Assembly (NCBI RefSeq): GCF_003286915.1
Contig: NZ_QMFY01000010.1
Coordinates: forward strand, 62,001 to 126,000
Length of the DNA stretch: 64,000 nt
Direction: 5' to 3'
Origin: Pseudochryseolinea flava
GTDB taxonomy: Bacteria > Bacteroidota > Bacteroidia > Cytophagales > Cyclobacteriaceae
In this document: positions 17,773-26,790 of the stretch, in pieces
How positions within the stretch are numbered: position 1 is the stretch's first letter
Layout of the letters: each line of letters begins with the position of its first letter
Notes under the pieces: model-generated
Seen by the model: the letters and a program-made list of their open reading frames with translations, nothing else
Databases searched by the model: none
Told to the model about the DNA's origin: nothing
Position numbers and translations under genes: made by a program

Positions 17773-19734
17773 CTAGCGAAAAATATATCTAAACTTTACG
17801 CCGACATCGAAAGTAAGCGGGCTAGCCTCTATTCCTATTTCAGATTTATAAATTGAATTCAGAGGATAACGTATTCCCGGATTGAGCGCCAGTCGATAAT
17901 GATCTCCCAAACGGTAACTAAACTCTGTTCCAAAGAGTCCACTAAAGTTAACTGTCCGGTAGGGTGATGCATCACCACTCCCTTGCGTTGATTCTTCGAT
18001 ACCATCTCCATTCGCCGACAATGTGTTCTGGAGAAATAAATCAGTCGAAACACCAGCATTAACTTGTACTCCAATTTTTTTATTGACTACCAAGTAGCCT
18101 GCTTGAACGGGTACGCTGATAAATTCGAGGCTGCTGGTGATTCCATAGGTCGCAGTCGGAACATATTTCGCATTGGCTACGCTTTTATTCTCTGCACTAA
18201 ACATTTGATCCAGTTGTTGAACGGTGGCCACAGTAAATGAACTATTGTCCGCTGCCCCTATCACACCACTTGCCGTATAATCGGACGATTGGCTCATATA
18301 ATTTACGCCCCCTTGAACAACCCATCGCTCGGCGATCTTCGTCCCCAGACTTAAACCAACTGTGTACGCGGTTCCATTTGCTTTCGCTTGTTGATCAGCA
18401 ATGGAATTCATCGCAAAATTCTTGTTCTCTGAAGTCGATACCCGACCATTTGGTGTATTAAAGTTACCGGCAGCTATCGCGACAGAGGTCCATAACGTCT
18501 CAGAGCCTTTATCAGACTTTTTATTGTTCTTTTGTTTAGCATTCAACTCCTGCTGTCGATCATTTAAGGCAGCCATCATTAACTGAAAGGGGTCTGCCGT
18601 TGACTTACGCGGATCAACAAAAATTACTTTCTTGTCTTTCACTAACTCAGGAAGTCGATCATGTTCAATACTCACATATTCATCGCGTCCTGCAACTAAA
18701 GCAGAATTGTTGTCTGTACTGCTTGCATTGCCTTGCTCGCCACGCGACGTCGCTGGTCTAAGTTTACGATCATCAGAATTCACATACCCCTCGCGTGAAC
18801 CGTCATTGACTGCTATTGCGTTATTCTTATCGACATTCGTTGCATCTCCATTACTCAATTGATCCACCGTGGCCCTTAACGCATTAGGTCTTAACTTACG
18901 ATCATCTTCAGCCACACGTTCCTCTTGTAGTTGACGATTGTACGCGATCGATTCACGTGTATCACCTGAATTTGTGGTCAATTGATTTTTCTTGGATCCA
19001 GATACCGCGTTAGGGTTAAGGTTACGTCCATTGTCGACCAGGGCTTCTTGATTTGAATTGTCAATTGCAGGTGTTTTTCCAGTTCCATCCACAGATGACG
19101 CTACTGACTGGCCATTGCGAACGTCATTATCCTTTTCGTTTGAACCTGACGCTAATTTGCTTGCCTGACTAACACGATCATTCTTACTTCCGAGTTTAGG
19201 ATCATTCGATGTAGCAATTTGTGCCACCTCACTCCTTGCGGATTTTTCACTAGATTTTTGAACTGCCGCAGTAAGATCAGGCGCGTTCGTTGATTTGCTG
19301 AAAGCCTCGTCATCCGCTGTCGCATCAAGCTCGCTTTCCACTAAAAGTTCTGCACTATTAACTAATGGATCCTGCGTTGCTAATGCAGTATCACGAAGCG
19401 TATTCGTCTGAGATTCCGATGAAGAAGATGGTTGTACATTTCCGTTTTTACTTCCAGCAGTTGACTGATTCGTTTTATTCTCTGCGGCAATTACAGTGGG
19501 ACGCTCTGATCCAATGATGCCGTAATAACTCATCCCCACAGCTGCCATTGCAAACGCTATTGACGCAGCCGCTAACAATTTGTAAAAGAGAATCCGGCGT
19601 TTCATTTTATCACCAGACGCCTTCTCAAGATCAAGCTCTACGTTAGTCCACACACTATCAGAAGGTGTAAACTCCGCTCCTTGAAATGCATCCTTAAACG
19701 AATCCTCAAATTTTCGCCTCTCCATATCGTTCAT
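17773..19734 (-). CDS. Anti-sigma-like membrane protein fused to a beta-barrel domain
   Basis: 653 residues in four parts. Residues 1-45 look cytoplasmic and contain FTPSDSVWTNVELDLEK, a pattern common at the N-terminus of Bacteroidota anti-sigma-like proteins. One membrane helix follows (about 51-75). A low-complexity Ser/Asn/Asp-rich linker spans about 80-395, including three related units 42-44 residues apart marked by DDRKLRP, DDRKLRP and GRNLNP (DNA near 18764, 18896 and 19022). The C-terminal about 230 residues have alternating strands and end in FRYIFR, typical of outer-membrane beta-barrel domains. The start overlaps the sigma gene by 29 bases, implying coupled translation. A bridge between inner and outer membrane that controls the sigma factor is inferred. 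Confidence 0.75.
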   Translation of the reverse strand: MNDMERRKFEDSFKDAFQGAEFTPSDSVWTNVELDLEKASGDKMKRRILFYKLLAAASIAFAMAAVGMSYYGIIGSERPTVIAAENKTNQSTAGSKNGNVQPSSSSESQTNTLRDTALATQDPLVNSAELLVESELDATADDEAFSKSTNAPDLTAAVQKSSEKSARSEVAQIATSNDPKLGSKNDRVSQASKLASGSNEKDNDVRNGQSVASSVDGTGKTPAIDNSNQEALVDNGRNLNPNAVSGSKKNQLTTNSGDTRESIAYNRQLQEERVAEDDRKLRPNALRATVDQLSNGDATNVDKNNAIAVNDGSREGYVNSDDRKLRPATSRGEQGNASSTDNNSALVAGRDEYVSIEHDRLPELVKDKKVIFVDPRKSTADPFQLMMAALNDRQQELNAKQKNNKKSDKGSETLWTSVAIAAGNFNTPNGRVSTSENKNFAMNSIADQQAKANGTAYTVGLSLGTKIAERWVVQGGVNYMSQSSDYTASGVIGAADNSSFTVATVQQLDQMFSAENKSVANAKYVPTATYGITSSLEFISVPVQAGYLVVNKKIGVQVNAGVSTDLFLQNTLSANGDGIEESTQGSGDASPYRTVNFSGLFGTEFSYRLGDHYRLALNPGIRYPLNSIYKSEIGIEASPLTFDVGVKFRYIFR

Positions 19735-20263
19735 AATACTTTGATTCCTTTAATAACTTCTGTTGCAGCAAGCTTTTCGCACGCGCAAACTGCGACTTCG
19801 ATGTTCCTTCTGAAATACCAAGTTGCTCGGCAATTTCTTTATGACTGAACCCTTCAATTGCAAAAAGATTGAATACGATTTGACACCCATGAGGTAGCGA
19901 TTGAATCATCTGCAATAATTGCGTGAAGTGTAATCCCGAAACACTCATCTCCTCTTCTGGCAAATTGATTTCTTCAACATCCACCATCGGATACAGGTAG
20001 AGTTTCTTTCGCTGAACATTAAGGGCCGTGTTGACCATAATGCGCGTAATCCAGGTTTCGAGTTTAGATTCTTGGCGGAAGTTCTTTAAGCCGTTAAAGA
20101 CTTTCACAAATCCCTCTTGCAGGATATCTTCAGCTTCAGCAGTAGATTTAGAATAGCGCAGACATACCGCCAGCATTTTGCGGCAATACTGATCATACAA
20201 AGCTTTTTGAAAAGCCCTGTTCTCCTTTTTACATCCTTCTATAAGCTCGTTTTCGCTGAGCAT
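19706..20263 (-). CDS. ECF-type RNA polymerase sigma factor
   Basis: 185 residues. Region 2 includes YDQYCRKMLAVCLRYSKSTAEAEDILQEGFVKVFNGLKNF and region 4 includes HKEIAEQLGISEGTSKSQFARAKSLL, a clear sigma-70 helix-turn-helix. It resembles RpoE-like sigma factors of the Bacteroidota. The gene overlaps the membrane protein gene by 29 bases, the usual layout for a sigma factor and its regulator. Its targets are not visible; autoregulation is likely but no matching promoter was identified. Confidence 0.9.
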   Translation of the reverse strand: MLSENELIEGCKKENRAFQKALYDQYCRKMLAVCLRYSKSTAEAEDILQEGFVKVFNGLKNFRQESKLETWITRIMVNTALNVQRKKLYLYPMVDVEEINLPEEEMSVSGLHFTQLLQMIQSLPHGCQIVFNLFAIEGFSHKEIAEQLGISEGTSKSQFARAKSLLQQKLLKESKYYERYGEAKI

Positions 20264-20395
20264 GTATCCGATTATCGGCCGTTTTGCATGTTAGACACCA
20301 TTTATGTAGCCTAAGTTGGAATTACATTATATTTAACCCCGACTTTTTGCGTTGGCTAAAGATCAAAACAAACATTCCCTTAATTGAATTCCGAA

Positions 20396-21673
20396 ATGAA
20401 ATTTAACTACCTGGTTGTCATCATCTTGCTATCATTAAACGCATGCACACCAGTATCCCAAAGTTCTAGTAAATCTGCAAGCATTCCTAAAACATTAACG
20501 TATACCGATCGCCAGTACGAACTTCGGATAAAAACCGTCTTACTTCACCCTAACAAGGCGCCACTCCTCCCCGCGGTAACTGAGATTGGAAACTGGAGTC
20601 TCGTCCTTGAGTTTGATGACCTAGTGGAAGCTACCGAAACCTACAACGCGCGCATTGTTCATTGCAATCATGATTGGACGCCCTCGTCTTTACAGAATCT
20701 CGATTACTTGACCAGTTTCAATGAGTACCCAATTAACAATTACGAGTTTTCTGTTGATACACATATTCCATACGTGCACTATTGGCTTAATCTGCCCCCC
20801 GTTAAACTACCGGGTAATTATGTCGTCGTTGTATACCGCGGAAGTGATAAGGATGATATCGTGTTGAGTCGTCGCTTCATGGTATTCGATCAATCTATCT
20901 CCGTGATGACCGAGCAAAATCTTTTGGGTGCTGGAAGAATTTCAAGTTTAAATCAACAACTCAACTTTAAAATCAGCTATAAGAATTTGGACATTCTGAA
21001 TCCCATGATGGATGTACATGTCAACGTACGGCAGAATCAACGATGGGATAATATCGCCATGAATATCAAACCTACTTTCATTCGTGAAATCGATAAAGAG
21101 ATTGATTATCGATACTTCGATGAAGGCCAGATGTTTAAGGGAGGAAATGAGTTTCGCTTTTTCGATCTGCGCTCGCTGAACTACCCGGGAAGAAATGTCG
21201 CGAGTATTGACAAAAAGGTCGCCCCGTTTCATGCGTTTATCGAAACCGACAAGTCGAGACGTGGCCAATCTTATGCGCAGTACGACGATCTCGATGGTCT
21301 TTTCAGGTTAGATAATTATGACACCCGCGGGATGTCTTATGCTAACTATGTAATGGTTAACTTCTCTTTATCGACGCCAAAATTAAATGGTGAAGTTTAC
21401 GTTGCGGGTGCTTTCAATAATTGGGCGCTGAACAAAATTAACCGAATGAGTTATGACTCAGTCCGCAGCAAATACAGTGCTGACATATTACTGAAGCAAG
21501 GATGGTACGATTATGAGTACTATGTAAAAGCGCAGAACATGGAACCCCATTACTTCGAAGGAAGTCACTTTGAAACTGAAAACTATTATGAAGTCTTCGT
21601 CTACTACCGGGCAATTAAGCCACAAGCTGATCTACTGGTAGGTTACTTGACGCTGGCAAAAAATCCGCGCTAA
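20396..21673 (+). CDS. Type IX secretion system plug protein (DUF5103)
   Basis: Lipoprotein with leader MKFNYLVVIILLSLNAC (start ATG 20396; a TTG at 20384 is also in frame). Diagnostic segments are YNARIVHCNHDWTPSSL, LDYLTSFNEYPINNYEFS, PYVHYWLNLPPVKLPGNYV and VVVYRGSDKDD, plus a C-terminal immunoglobulin-like part with VYVAGAFNNW. In Flavobacterium johnsoniae, the Plug closes the SprA translocon pore from the periplasmic side when no cargo is passing. Other T9SS components are not in the window. It overlaps the convergent Cas6 gene by 4 bases. Confidence 0.9.
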   Translation: MKFNYLVVIILLSLNACTPVSQSSSKSASIPKTLTYTDRQYELRIKTVLLHPNKAPLLPAVTEIGNWSLVLEFDDLVEATETYNARIVHCNHDWTPSSLQNLDYLTSFNEYPINNYEFSVDTHIPYVHYWLNLPPVKLPGNYVVVVYRGSDKDDIVLSRRFMVFDQSISVMTEQNLLGAGRISSLNQQLNFKISYKNLDILNPMMDVHVNVRQNQRWDNIAMNIKPTFIREIDKEIDYRYFDEGQMFKGGNEFRFFDLRSLNYPGRNVASIDKKVAPFHAFIETDKSRRGQSYAQYDDLDGLFRLDNYDTRGMSYANYVMVNFSLSTPKLNGEVYVAGAFNNWALNKINRMSYDSVRSKYSADILLKQGWYDYEYYVKAQNMEPHYFEGSHFETENYYEVFVYYRAIKPQADLLVGYLTLAKNPR

Positions 21674-22470
21674 GCGTAATCCATTTCTTGTTGCGTGGCA
21701 CGTTGAATGGAATCATTGTTTGCTATATCCAGCATACCGAAACCTTTATGGGTAAAGTGCCCGAGGCCGTGTTCGTAAACATATTGCTGAACTTCTCTTG
21801 CCGCATAGAGGGTAAACGGAAAAGTATAGCCACGCACTTCAAATTTCACGTCACTATCGAATAGCGGATAGATCCGCGCGAATTTTTTATGCGATGCTTG
21901 GATTCGTTGAATGTATTCGCTATCGGGAACAATCTGAAATTTATAAAATGAAGTCAATTGCTCGGCGGTGTATTTACCGCTAGCTTCCATCCTGCTGATT
22001 GTCGAATCATAAAGGAGATCAGAGAACTCGTCGGTTTCTGGAGAGACAAATTTCTTCCCTGTTTCATCATTGAATGTTGCCGGTATCACCACGATGGGAG
22101 AAATACAAAGAAAGCGTGACTCGTCTGTGATTTTGATTGGTTCTTCTTGTTCCACCGACTCTGGCACGAGGTGCAAGTTTCCGACGATAACCTCTTTTTG
22201 CTCGAATAAGCGGGCAACGAAATAATCCATAAACGCCTTATCAGAACAAGCGAATACCAAAGTGACTTTAGATGAAAAATAATGCAAGCCTTTCCTACTT
22301 ACTTTCGTTTGCCCCTTCAGGCCCGAGAAGTTGTACTGATTAAAATCTACATATGACTTTTCTTGCCCAAATATGAGAAGCCCTTTGATCACTTGTGCCA
22401 GTAAATACTGATGATGGAATGGAACATAAGCCCCCCTGTTCCTTAGCGAAAAGATAATCCTGGTTCTCAA
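21670..22470 (-). CDS. cas6: Cas6-family endoribonuclease homologue without CRISPR locus
   Basis: 266 residues opening at TTG 22470 (MRTRIIFSL). Cas6 features are visible: an N-terminal ferredoxin-like start followed by VPFHHQYLLAQVIKGLL (with candidate catalytic His), YNFSGLKG, ISPIVVIPA (the SPI motif), and the C-terminal Gly-rich loop HGLGHFTHKGFGMLDI. Cas6 normally cuts repeat hairpins in CRISPR precursor RNA. No repeat-spacer array and no other cas gene occur in the 64 kb. The gene follows ychF by 123 bases on the same strand. A CRISPR-independent RNA-processing role, or service to a distant array, is inferred. Confidence 0.8.
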   Translation of the reverse strand: MRTRIIFSLRNRGAYVPFHHQYLLAQVIKGLLIFGQEKSYVDFNQYNFSGLKGQTKVSRKGLHYFSSKVTLVFACSDKAFMDYFVARLFEQKEVIVGNLHLVPESVEQEEPIKITDESRFLCISPIVVIPATFNDETGKKFVSPETDEFSDLLYDSTISRMEASGKYTAEQLTSFYKFQIVPDSEYIQRIQASHKKFARIYPLFDSDVKFEVRGYTFPFTLYAAREVQQYVYEHGLGHFTHKGFGMLDIANNDSIQRATQQEMDYA

Positions 22471-22508
22471 AACCCAAAAAATTTAAGTTAGGGTTAAAAA
22501 AGTTCAAA

Positions 22509-22541
22509 GCGAAAAGCCCGCTTAACCCTGAATGTGAGCGG
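22509..22541 (-). terminator. Weak hairpin after ychF
   Basis: On the reverse strand, CCGCT (22541-22537) pairs with AGCGG (22522-22518) and is followed by GCTTTTCGCTTT. The stem is short, so termination between ychF and cas6 would be partial. Confidence 0.35.
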
Positions 22542-22593
22542 TTTATAAAACTAAGAAAAAATCAGAAAGCTTCTATCTATTTGTAAGGAATCT

Positions 22594-23691
22594 TTAAACA
22601 TTGAAACGAAAATGCATGATATCCCCATCAGCCACAACATACTCCTTTCCTTCGACTGACATTTTACCTGCTTCTTTACATGCAACTTCAGTCTTATAAT
22701 GTTGATAATCAGACAACTTAATGACCTCCGCACGAATGAATCCCTTTTCGAAATCGGTGTGAATAACGCCTGCCGCCTGAGGTGCTTTCCAACCTCTTTT
22801 GATGGTCCAAGCGCGCACTTCCTTTTCACCTGCTGTGAAGTATGTGATCAAGTCAAGCAATTGATAAGACGCACGTAAAAGCTTGTTCAATCCTGACTCA
22901 GTAAGACCATATTCTTGAAGAAAAACCTCTCTATCTTCAAGGCTTTCCAACTCGGCGATTTGTGATTCGATCGCAGCACTGATGACAACCACTTCAGCGT
23001 TTTCATCTTTCACAGCTTCCTTCAATTGATCTACATACTTATTACCGGTGTGAATGGATCCTTCATCAACATTGGTCACGTAGATAACAGGCTTCACGGT
23101 CAACAGCTGTAGATCAGCAATAGCTTTCTTATCTTCTTCATCCATTTGAACACTTCGTGCATTCTTTCCTGACAACAAAGCATCTTTATAGGTTTGAAGC
23201 ACAGACAATTCCTTTTTCAATTTGGCATCACCTGCTTTTGCTGCTTTTTCAACTTTAGCAATTTTCTTATCAACAGACTCCAAGTCTTTCAATTGAAGTT
23301 CAGTATCGATAATCTCTTTATCGGCAACTGGATTAACACGACCGTCGACGTGGACGATGTTGTCGTTATCAAAGCATCTTACCACGTGAACGATGGCATC
23401 CACCTGTCTAATATTTCCTAGAAATTGATTACCCAGTCCTTCACCTTTACTTGCACCTTTTACCAGTCCAGCGATATCAACAAACTCGATGGAGGTCGGT
23501 ACTACTTTTTGCGGGTTCACTAACCCTTCGAGGATTTTGAGACGCGGATCAGGAACAGAGATTACGCCAACGTTGGGTTCAATAGTACAGAAGGGAAAAT
23601 TGGCAGCCTCTGCCTTGTTATTTGAGATAGCATTAAACAGCGTTGACTTACCCACATTCGGCAATCCAACAATTCCACATTGAAGTCCCAT
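22594..23691 (-). CDS. ychF: Redox-regulated ATPase YchF
   Basis: 365 residues from ATG 23691 (an in-frame upstream start at 23745 would add an unlikely leader). Obg-family G domain: [15 protein letters not shown] (P-loop), [12 protein letters not shown] (switch I), [20 protein letters not shown] (switch II), and NVDE at the nucleotide base site, which in YchF favours ATP. A coiled-coil insert and the C-terminal TGS-like domain ([16 protein letters not shown]) follow. YchF binds ribosomes and is involved in stress and translation-start quality. Confidence 0.94.
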   Translation of the reverse strand: MGLQCGIVGLPNVGKSTLFNAISNNKAEAANFPFCTIEPNVGVISVPDPRLKILEGLVNPQKVVPTSIEFVDIAGLVKGASKGEGLGNQFLGNIRQVDAIVHVVRCFDNDNIVHVDGRVNPVADKEIIDTELQLKDLESVDKKIAKVEKAAKAGDAKLKKELSVLQTYKDALLSGKNARSVQMDEEDKKAIADLQLLTVKPVIYVTNVDEGSIHTGNKYVDQLKEAVKDENAEVVVISAAIESQIAELESLEDREVFLQEYGLTESGLNKLLRASYQLLDLITYFTAGEKEVRAWTIKRGWKAPQAAGVIHTDFEKGFIRAEVIKLSDYQHYKTEVACKEAGKMSVEGKEYVVADGDIMHFRFNV

Positions 23692-23764
23692 ACGATTAGC
23701 TTTTAAGGCCGCAAATATAACCTTCCAAAGCATTTGCCCGAACATCGGACGACGAGAATCAGCA

Positions 23765-23794
23765 AAAAGAAAGCCCTTGCGGTTACAAGGGCTT
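23765..23794 (-). terminator. Intrinsic terminator after the PUR-alpha-like gene
   Basis: AAGCCCTTG (23771-23779) pairs with CAAGGGCTT (23786-23794) around a 6-base loop; read on the reverse strand it is followed by TCTTTTTG. It lies 32 bases beyond the stop of the 23827 gene. Confidence 0.75.
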
Positions 23795-23826
23795 ATCTTA
23801 GGTTAGGGTTAGGTATATAAAAGATC

Positions 23827-24189
23827 TTAATCCCATTTAAGTTCGGTATCCACGCTAGCGGCTTTACCCTCAGCACCTACCGCGGCATCCTCCGTTTCGG
23901 CTACATGATCAAATTGACTGAAATCAACATTTGGCATGAGTTCATGCTTCACATGATTTACGGTATTGGTCAACGCTTCCAAAAACTTATTAAAATCCTC
24001 TTTGTACAAGAAAATCTTATGTTTTTCATAAGTAAATCCGTCTTCCTTAAAACGCTTCTTACTCTCCGTAATGGTCAGATAGTAGTCATTCGAACGGGTT
24101 GATTTTACATCGAAGAAATACGTTCTTTTGCCGGCTTTTACTTTTGCGGAGTAAATCTCATCCCTGCCATTTGTCTTGTTGTCTTCCAC
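23827..24189 (-). CDS. PUR-alpha-like nucleic-acid-binding protein (DUF3276)
   Basis: 120 residues from a GTG start at 24189. The PUR core EIYSAKVKAGKRTYFFDVKSTRSNDYYLTITESKKR, then GFTYEKHKIFLYKEDFNKFLEAL, is very characteristic of the Bacteroidota/spirochaete PUR proteins, which bind single-stranded DNA or RNA. The acidic Ala-rich C-terminus is variable in the family. A TTAAACCTAACTTAA-type motif lies directly before the start (about 24200-24216). Confidence 0.92.
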   Translation of the reverse strand: MEDNKTNGRDEIYSAKVKAGKRTYFFDVKSTRSNDYYLTITESKKRFKEDGFTYEKHKIFLYKEDFNKFLEALTNTVNHVKHELMPNVDFSQFDHVAETEDAAVGAEGKAASVDTELKWD

Positions 24190-24358
24190 AATCCTTCAAA
24201 TTTTAAGTTAGGTTTAAGTTTTGGTCTGTACTAAGTTAGTACTTTGAACAGTTATTGCAAACTAACGATATAATATTTTACGAGCGGGTTACAATAAGCC
24301 CTAAAAACACCGTTATTTATCATTTATCGTAAGGTTACGACTAAACTTCCATCGTGCT

Positions 24359-25264
24359 TTGAAAGCAAATTTTAACGATCTCAACCAAAATACAAGTCTC
24401 GAACTACTGGCTCATCAGCTCGTCGAGGGTTTCATCACGGGTTTACACAAATCGCCTTACCACGGTTTTTCTGTTGAGTTTGCGGAACATCGTTTATATA
24501 ACGAAGGAGAAAGTACGCGTCACATCGACTGGAAAGTATACGCCCGAACAGACCGGCTCTTCACAAAGCGATATGAGGAAGAAACGAATCTCCGATGTTT
24601 GATCGCCATCGATACCTCTGCATCGATGTTCTATCCTGCGGAGAGTCGTCAAAAAATTAGGTTTTCAAAATATGCTGCCGCTGCATTGTGTTACCTATTA
24701 AATCGTCAACGTGACGCGGTGGGATTATGTCTATTTTCTGACGTCATCCAGAGTATCACGCCTGTTAAGTCATCTCCCACACATCTTAATAAACTACTTC
24801 GTACGCTCGATCAAATTGATCAAATTTCACCGAAGCAATCGAAAACGCAGATTGCGAAAGTATTGCACGAAGTCGCTGAAAGTATTCACAAGCGATCTCT
24901 TGTGATCATCTTTAGTGACATGTTTGACTCTACTGAAGCAACCGATGATTTATTTAAAGCCCTGCAGCACTTAAAGCACAATAAGCATGAAGTCATTGTC
25001 TTTCACGTGATGGACAATAAGACAGAGTTGTTATTTGATTTCCAAGATCGCCCAATGGAATTCATTGACCTGGAAAGTGGCGAGCGCGTAAAGCTTAATC
25101 CAGGAGATATCAAGAAGTCGTATCAAATAGAAGCATTAAACTTCCACCGGAGCCTAAAGATGAGATGTAATCAATTTAAGATAGATTTCATTGAAGCCGA
25201 TGTGAGCACCGACTTCAATGTAATACTTCAAACGTATCTGATAAAACGTGCGAAAATGCGATAG
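24359..25264 (+). CDS. DUF58 / vWA-domain protein
   Basis: 301 residues from a TTG start. The DUF58 hallmark ESTRHIDWKVYARTDRLFTKRYEEE is followed by the metal-ion site DTSASM (DxSxS), IIFSDMFD and LKHNKHEVIVFHVMD. Family members usually sit with MoxR AAA ATPases as chaperones for membrane or cofactor insertion; no moxR is adjacent here. The upstream 169 bases hold no gene. It converges on the ferredoxin gene with a 5-base gap. The exact start is uncertain because no ATG is close. Confidence 0.88.
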   Translation: MKANFNDLNQNTSLELLAHQLVEGFITGLHKSPYHGFSVEFAEHRLYNEGESTRHIDWKVYARTDRLFTKRYEEETNLRCLIAIDTSASMFYPAESRQKIRFSKYAAAALCYLLNRQRDAVGLCLFSDVIQSITPVKSSPTHLNKLLRTLDQIDQISPKQSKTQIAKVLHEVAESIHKRSLVIIFSDMFDSTEATDDLFKALQHLKHNKHEVIVFHVMDNKTELLFDFQDRPMEFIDLESGERVKLNPGDIKKSYQIEALNFHRSLKMRCNQFKIDFIEADVSTDFNVILQTYLIKRAKMR

Positions 25265-25269
25265 CTAGA

Positions 25270-25626
25270 TTAGGCTTCAACTTCCTGGTGAAGCCAAGCT
25301 TTTTTAGCGAGAAGTTCTTCTTTCGTTTCTACCATATCAGGATCTGGTACACAGCAATCCACTGGACAAACCGCAGCACACTGTGGCTCTTCGTGAAACC
25401 CTGTACACTCTGTACACTTACCCGCAACGATATAATAAAACTCATTCGATACCGGCGCCTGAGCAACCTTAGCATCTACTGTTGAACCGTCTTCCAATTC
25501 TACTGACTCTAACTTTGTTCCCCCGGCCCAATTCCATTCTCTTCCTCCTTCATAAATGGCCGTGTTAGGGCATTCCGGCTCGCATGCAGCGCAGTTGATA
25601 CATTCGTCCGTAATTATAATTGCCAT
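25270..25626 (-). CDS. Ferredoxin with two 4Fe-4S cluster motifs
   Basis: 118 residues. The first cluster motif is [12 protein letters not shown] and the second [22 protein letters not shown], in which one spacing is widened as in Allochromatium-type ferredoxins. Between them is a 45-residue insert starting [11 protein letters not shown]. The C-terminus is a Lys/Glu helix. It should carry electrons at low potential for an unidentified partner. Divergent from the LuxC-like gene. Confidence 0.92.
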   Translation of the reverse strand: MAIIITDECINCAACEPECPNTAIYEGGREWNWAGGTKLESVELEDGSTVDAKVAQAPVSNEFYYIVAGKCTECTGFHEEPQCAAVCPVDCCVPDPDMVETKEELLAKKAWLHQEVEA

Positions 25627-25713
25627 GCTTTTTTCTAATTTTGGTCCTTTACCAATACAAAAATAAACGAATCATCCGTAAAACGGAGATAGGTTCAGAA
25701 AAGTTTAGTGAAG

Positions 25714-26718
25714 ATGAAAGTTGAAGATAGAATTGCCGCATTTGCTTCCTTGGGAACATTCTTAAGTCAATTATCAGAAGAGCAATTTCAAACGATAGCG
25801 GAAGGTGCACGGTTGGAAAACCCATGGTTCACCAAAGATAACGTTCGTATGGCATTCCGCGGAATATCATCCATGCTTCGTCATAGTGACCTCAAGAATT
25901 GGGTAGCACAGCATCAACTTTCGCCGTCACCGAAGACCATTGCCTTGGTAATGGCTGGCAACATCCCGCTCGTTGGTTTCCACGATTTGCTTGCCGTGTT
26001 AATCAGCGGAAATCATGCGCAATTAAAACTCAGCAGTAAGGATTCCTTTTTAACAAGGTTCATCATCAACAAGCTCATTGAATTTGAACCTCGTCTACAT
26101 CAGCATATCCATATCGCTGAACGTCTTCAAAATTTCGACGCCGTGATCGCGACAGGTAGCGATAATTCATCGCGATACTTTGAACAATACTTTGGCCGAT
26201 ATCAGAACATCATCCGTAAAAACAGAACCTCGCTCGCTATTTTCACTGGCAATGAAACAGAAGATGATTTTGAATCGCTCGGCACAGATATCTTCAGTTA
26301 CTTTGGATTGGGCTGCAGAAATATTTCTAAACTATTCGTTCCCGCAGGCTATACATTCGACGCTTTCTACCGCAGCATAGAAATCTTTCAAGATATTATC
26401 AACCATCATAAGTATGTCAACAACTACGACTATCAAAAGTCGATACTACTAGTGAACCGTGTTCCATTCTTTGACAATGGTTTTTTAATCATTCAAGAAA
26501 ATGAAAAGACAGTCTCTCCTATTTCTGTCATCTACTTCGAGCAATACCAAAACGAAAATGATCTTAAAAATAAGATCACAAATATCGCCGACAAGACGCA
26601 ATGTATTGTTGGTCATCATGCGTTGGCAAATGTACCGTTTGGACAAGCGCAATATCCCACATTAACCGACTATGCCGATAACATCGACACACTCGCATTT
26701 CTTTCATCACTGCAATAA
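25714..26718 (+). CDS. LuxC-like acyl-CoA reductase
   Basis: 334 residues from ATG 25714 (a GTG at 25708 is also in frame). Aldehyde-dehydrogenase-like fold with LVMAGNIPLVGFHDLLAVLISGN (cofactor loop), LKLSSKDSFLTRFI, ATGSDNSSRYFEQYFG and the catalytic-Cys segment SYFGLGCRNISKLFVP. LuxC-domain proteins reduce acyl-CoA or acyl groups to aldehydes. No luciferase or acyl-protein synthetase gene is nearby, so bioluminescence is unlikely; a role in fatty aldehyde or aryl lipid formation is inferred. Confidence 0.85.
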   Translation: MKVEDRIAAFASLGTFLSQLSEEQFQTIAEGARLENPWFTKDNVRMAFRGISSMLRHSDLKNWVAQHQLSPSPKTIALVMAGNIPLVGFHDLLAVLISGNHAQLKLSSKDSFLTRFIINKLIEFEPRLHQHIHIAERLQNFDAVIATGSDNSSRYFEQYFGRYQNIIRKNRTSLAIFTGNETEDDFESLGTDIFSYFGLGCRNISKLFVPAGYTFDAFYRSIEIFQDIINHHKYVNNYDYQKSILLVNRVPFFDNGFLIIQENEKTVSPISVIYFEQYQNENDLKNKITNIADKTQCIVGHHALANVPFGQAQYPTLTDYADNIDTLAFLSSLQ

Positions 26719-26732
26719 TTCTTAGGACACCT

Positions 26733-26776
26733 AAACGAAAAAGCTCACCACTTTCGTAGTGAGTTTTTTTTCGTTT
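26733..26776. terminator. Bidirectional terminator
   Basis: CTCACCAC (26744-26751) pairs with 26756-26763 with one mismatch, flanked by an A-rich arm and a T8 tract ending CGTTT. It serves the LuxC-like gene and the convergent giant gene. Confidence 0.8.
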
Positions 26777-26790
26777 AAACTATTTTCTTT

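Noticed and set aside
23798-23815. TTAGGTTAGGGTTAGG, telomere-like
   Set aside because: A single short stretch within a 135-base gap; no sign of a replicon end.
25002-25017. CACGTG-centred sequence resembling parS
   Set aside because: Only about 12 of 16 positions match, and it lies inside the DUF58 coding region; other CACGTG sites match less well.
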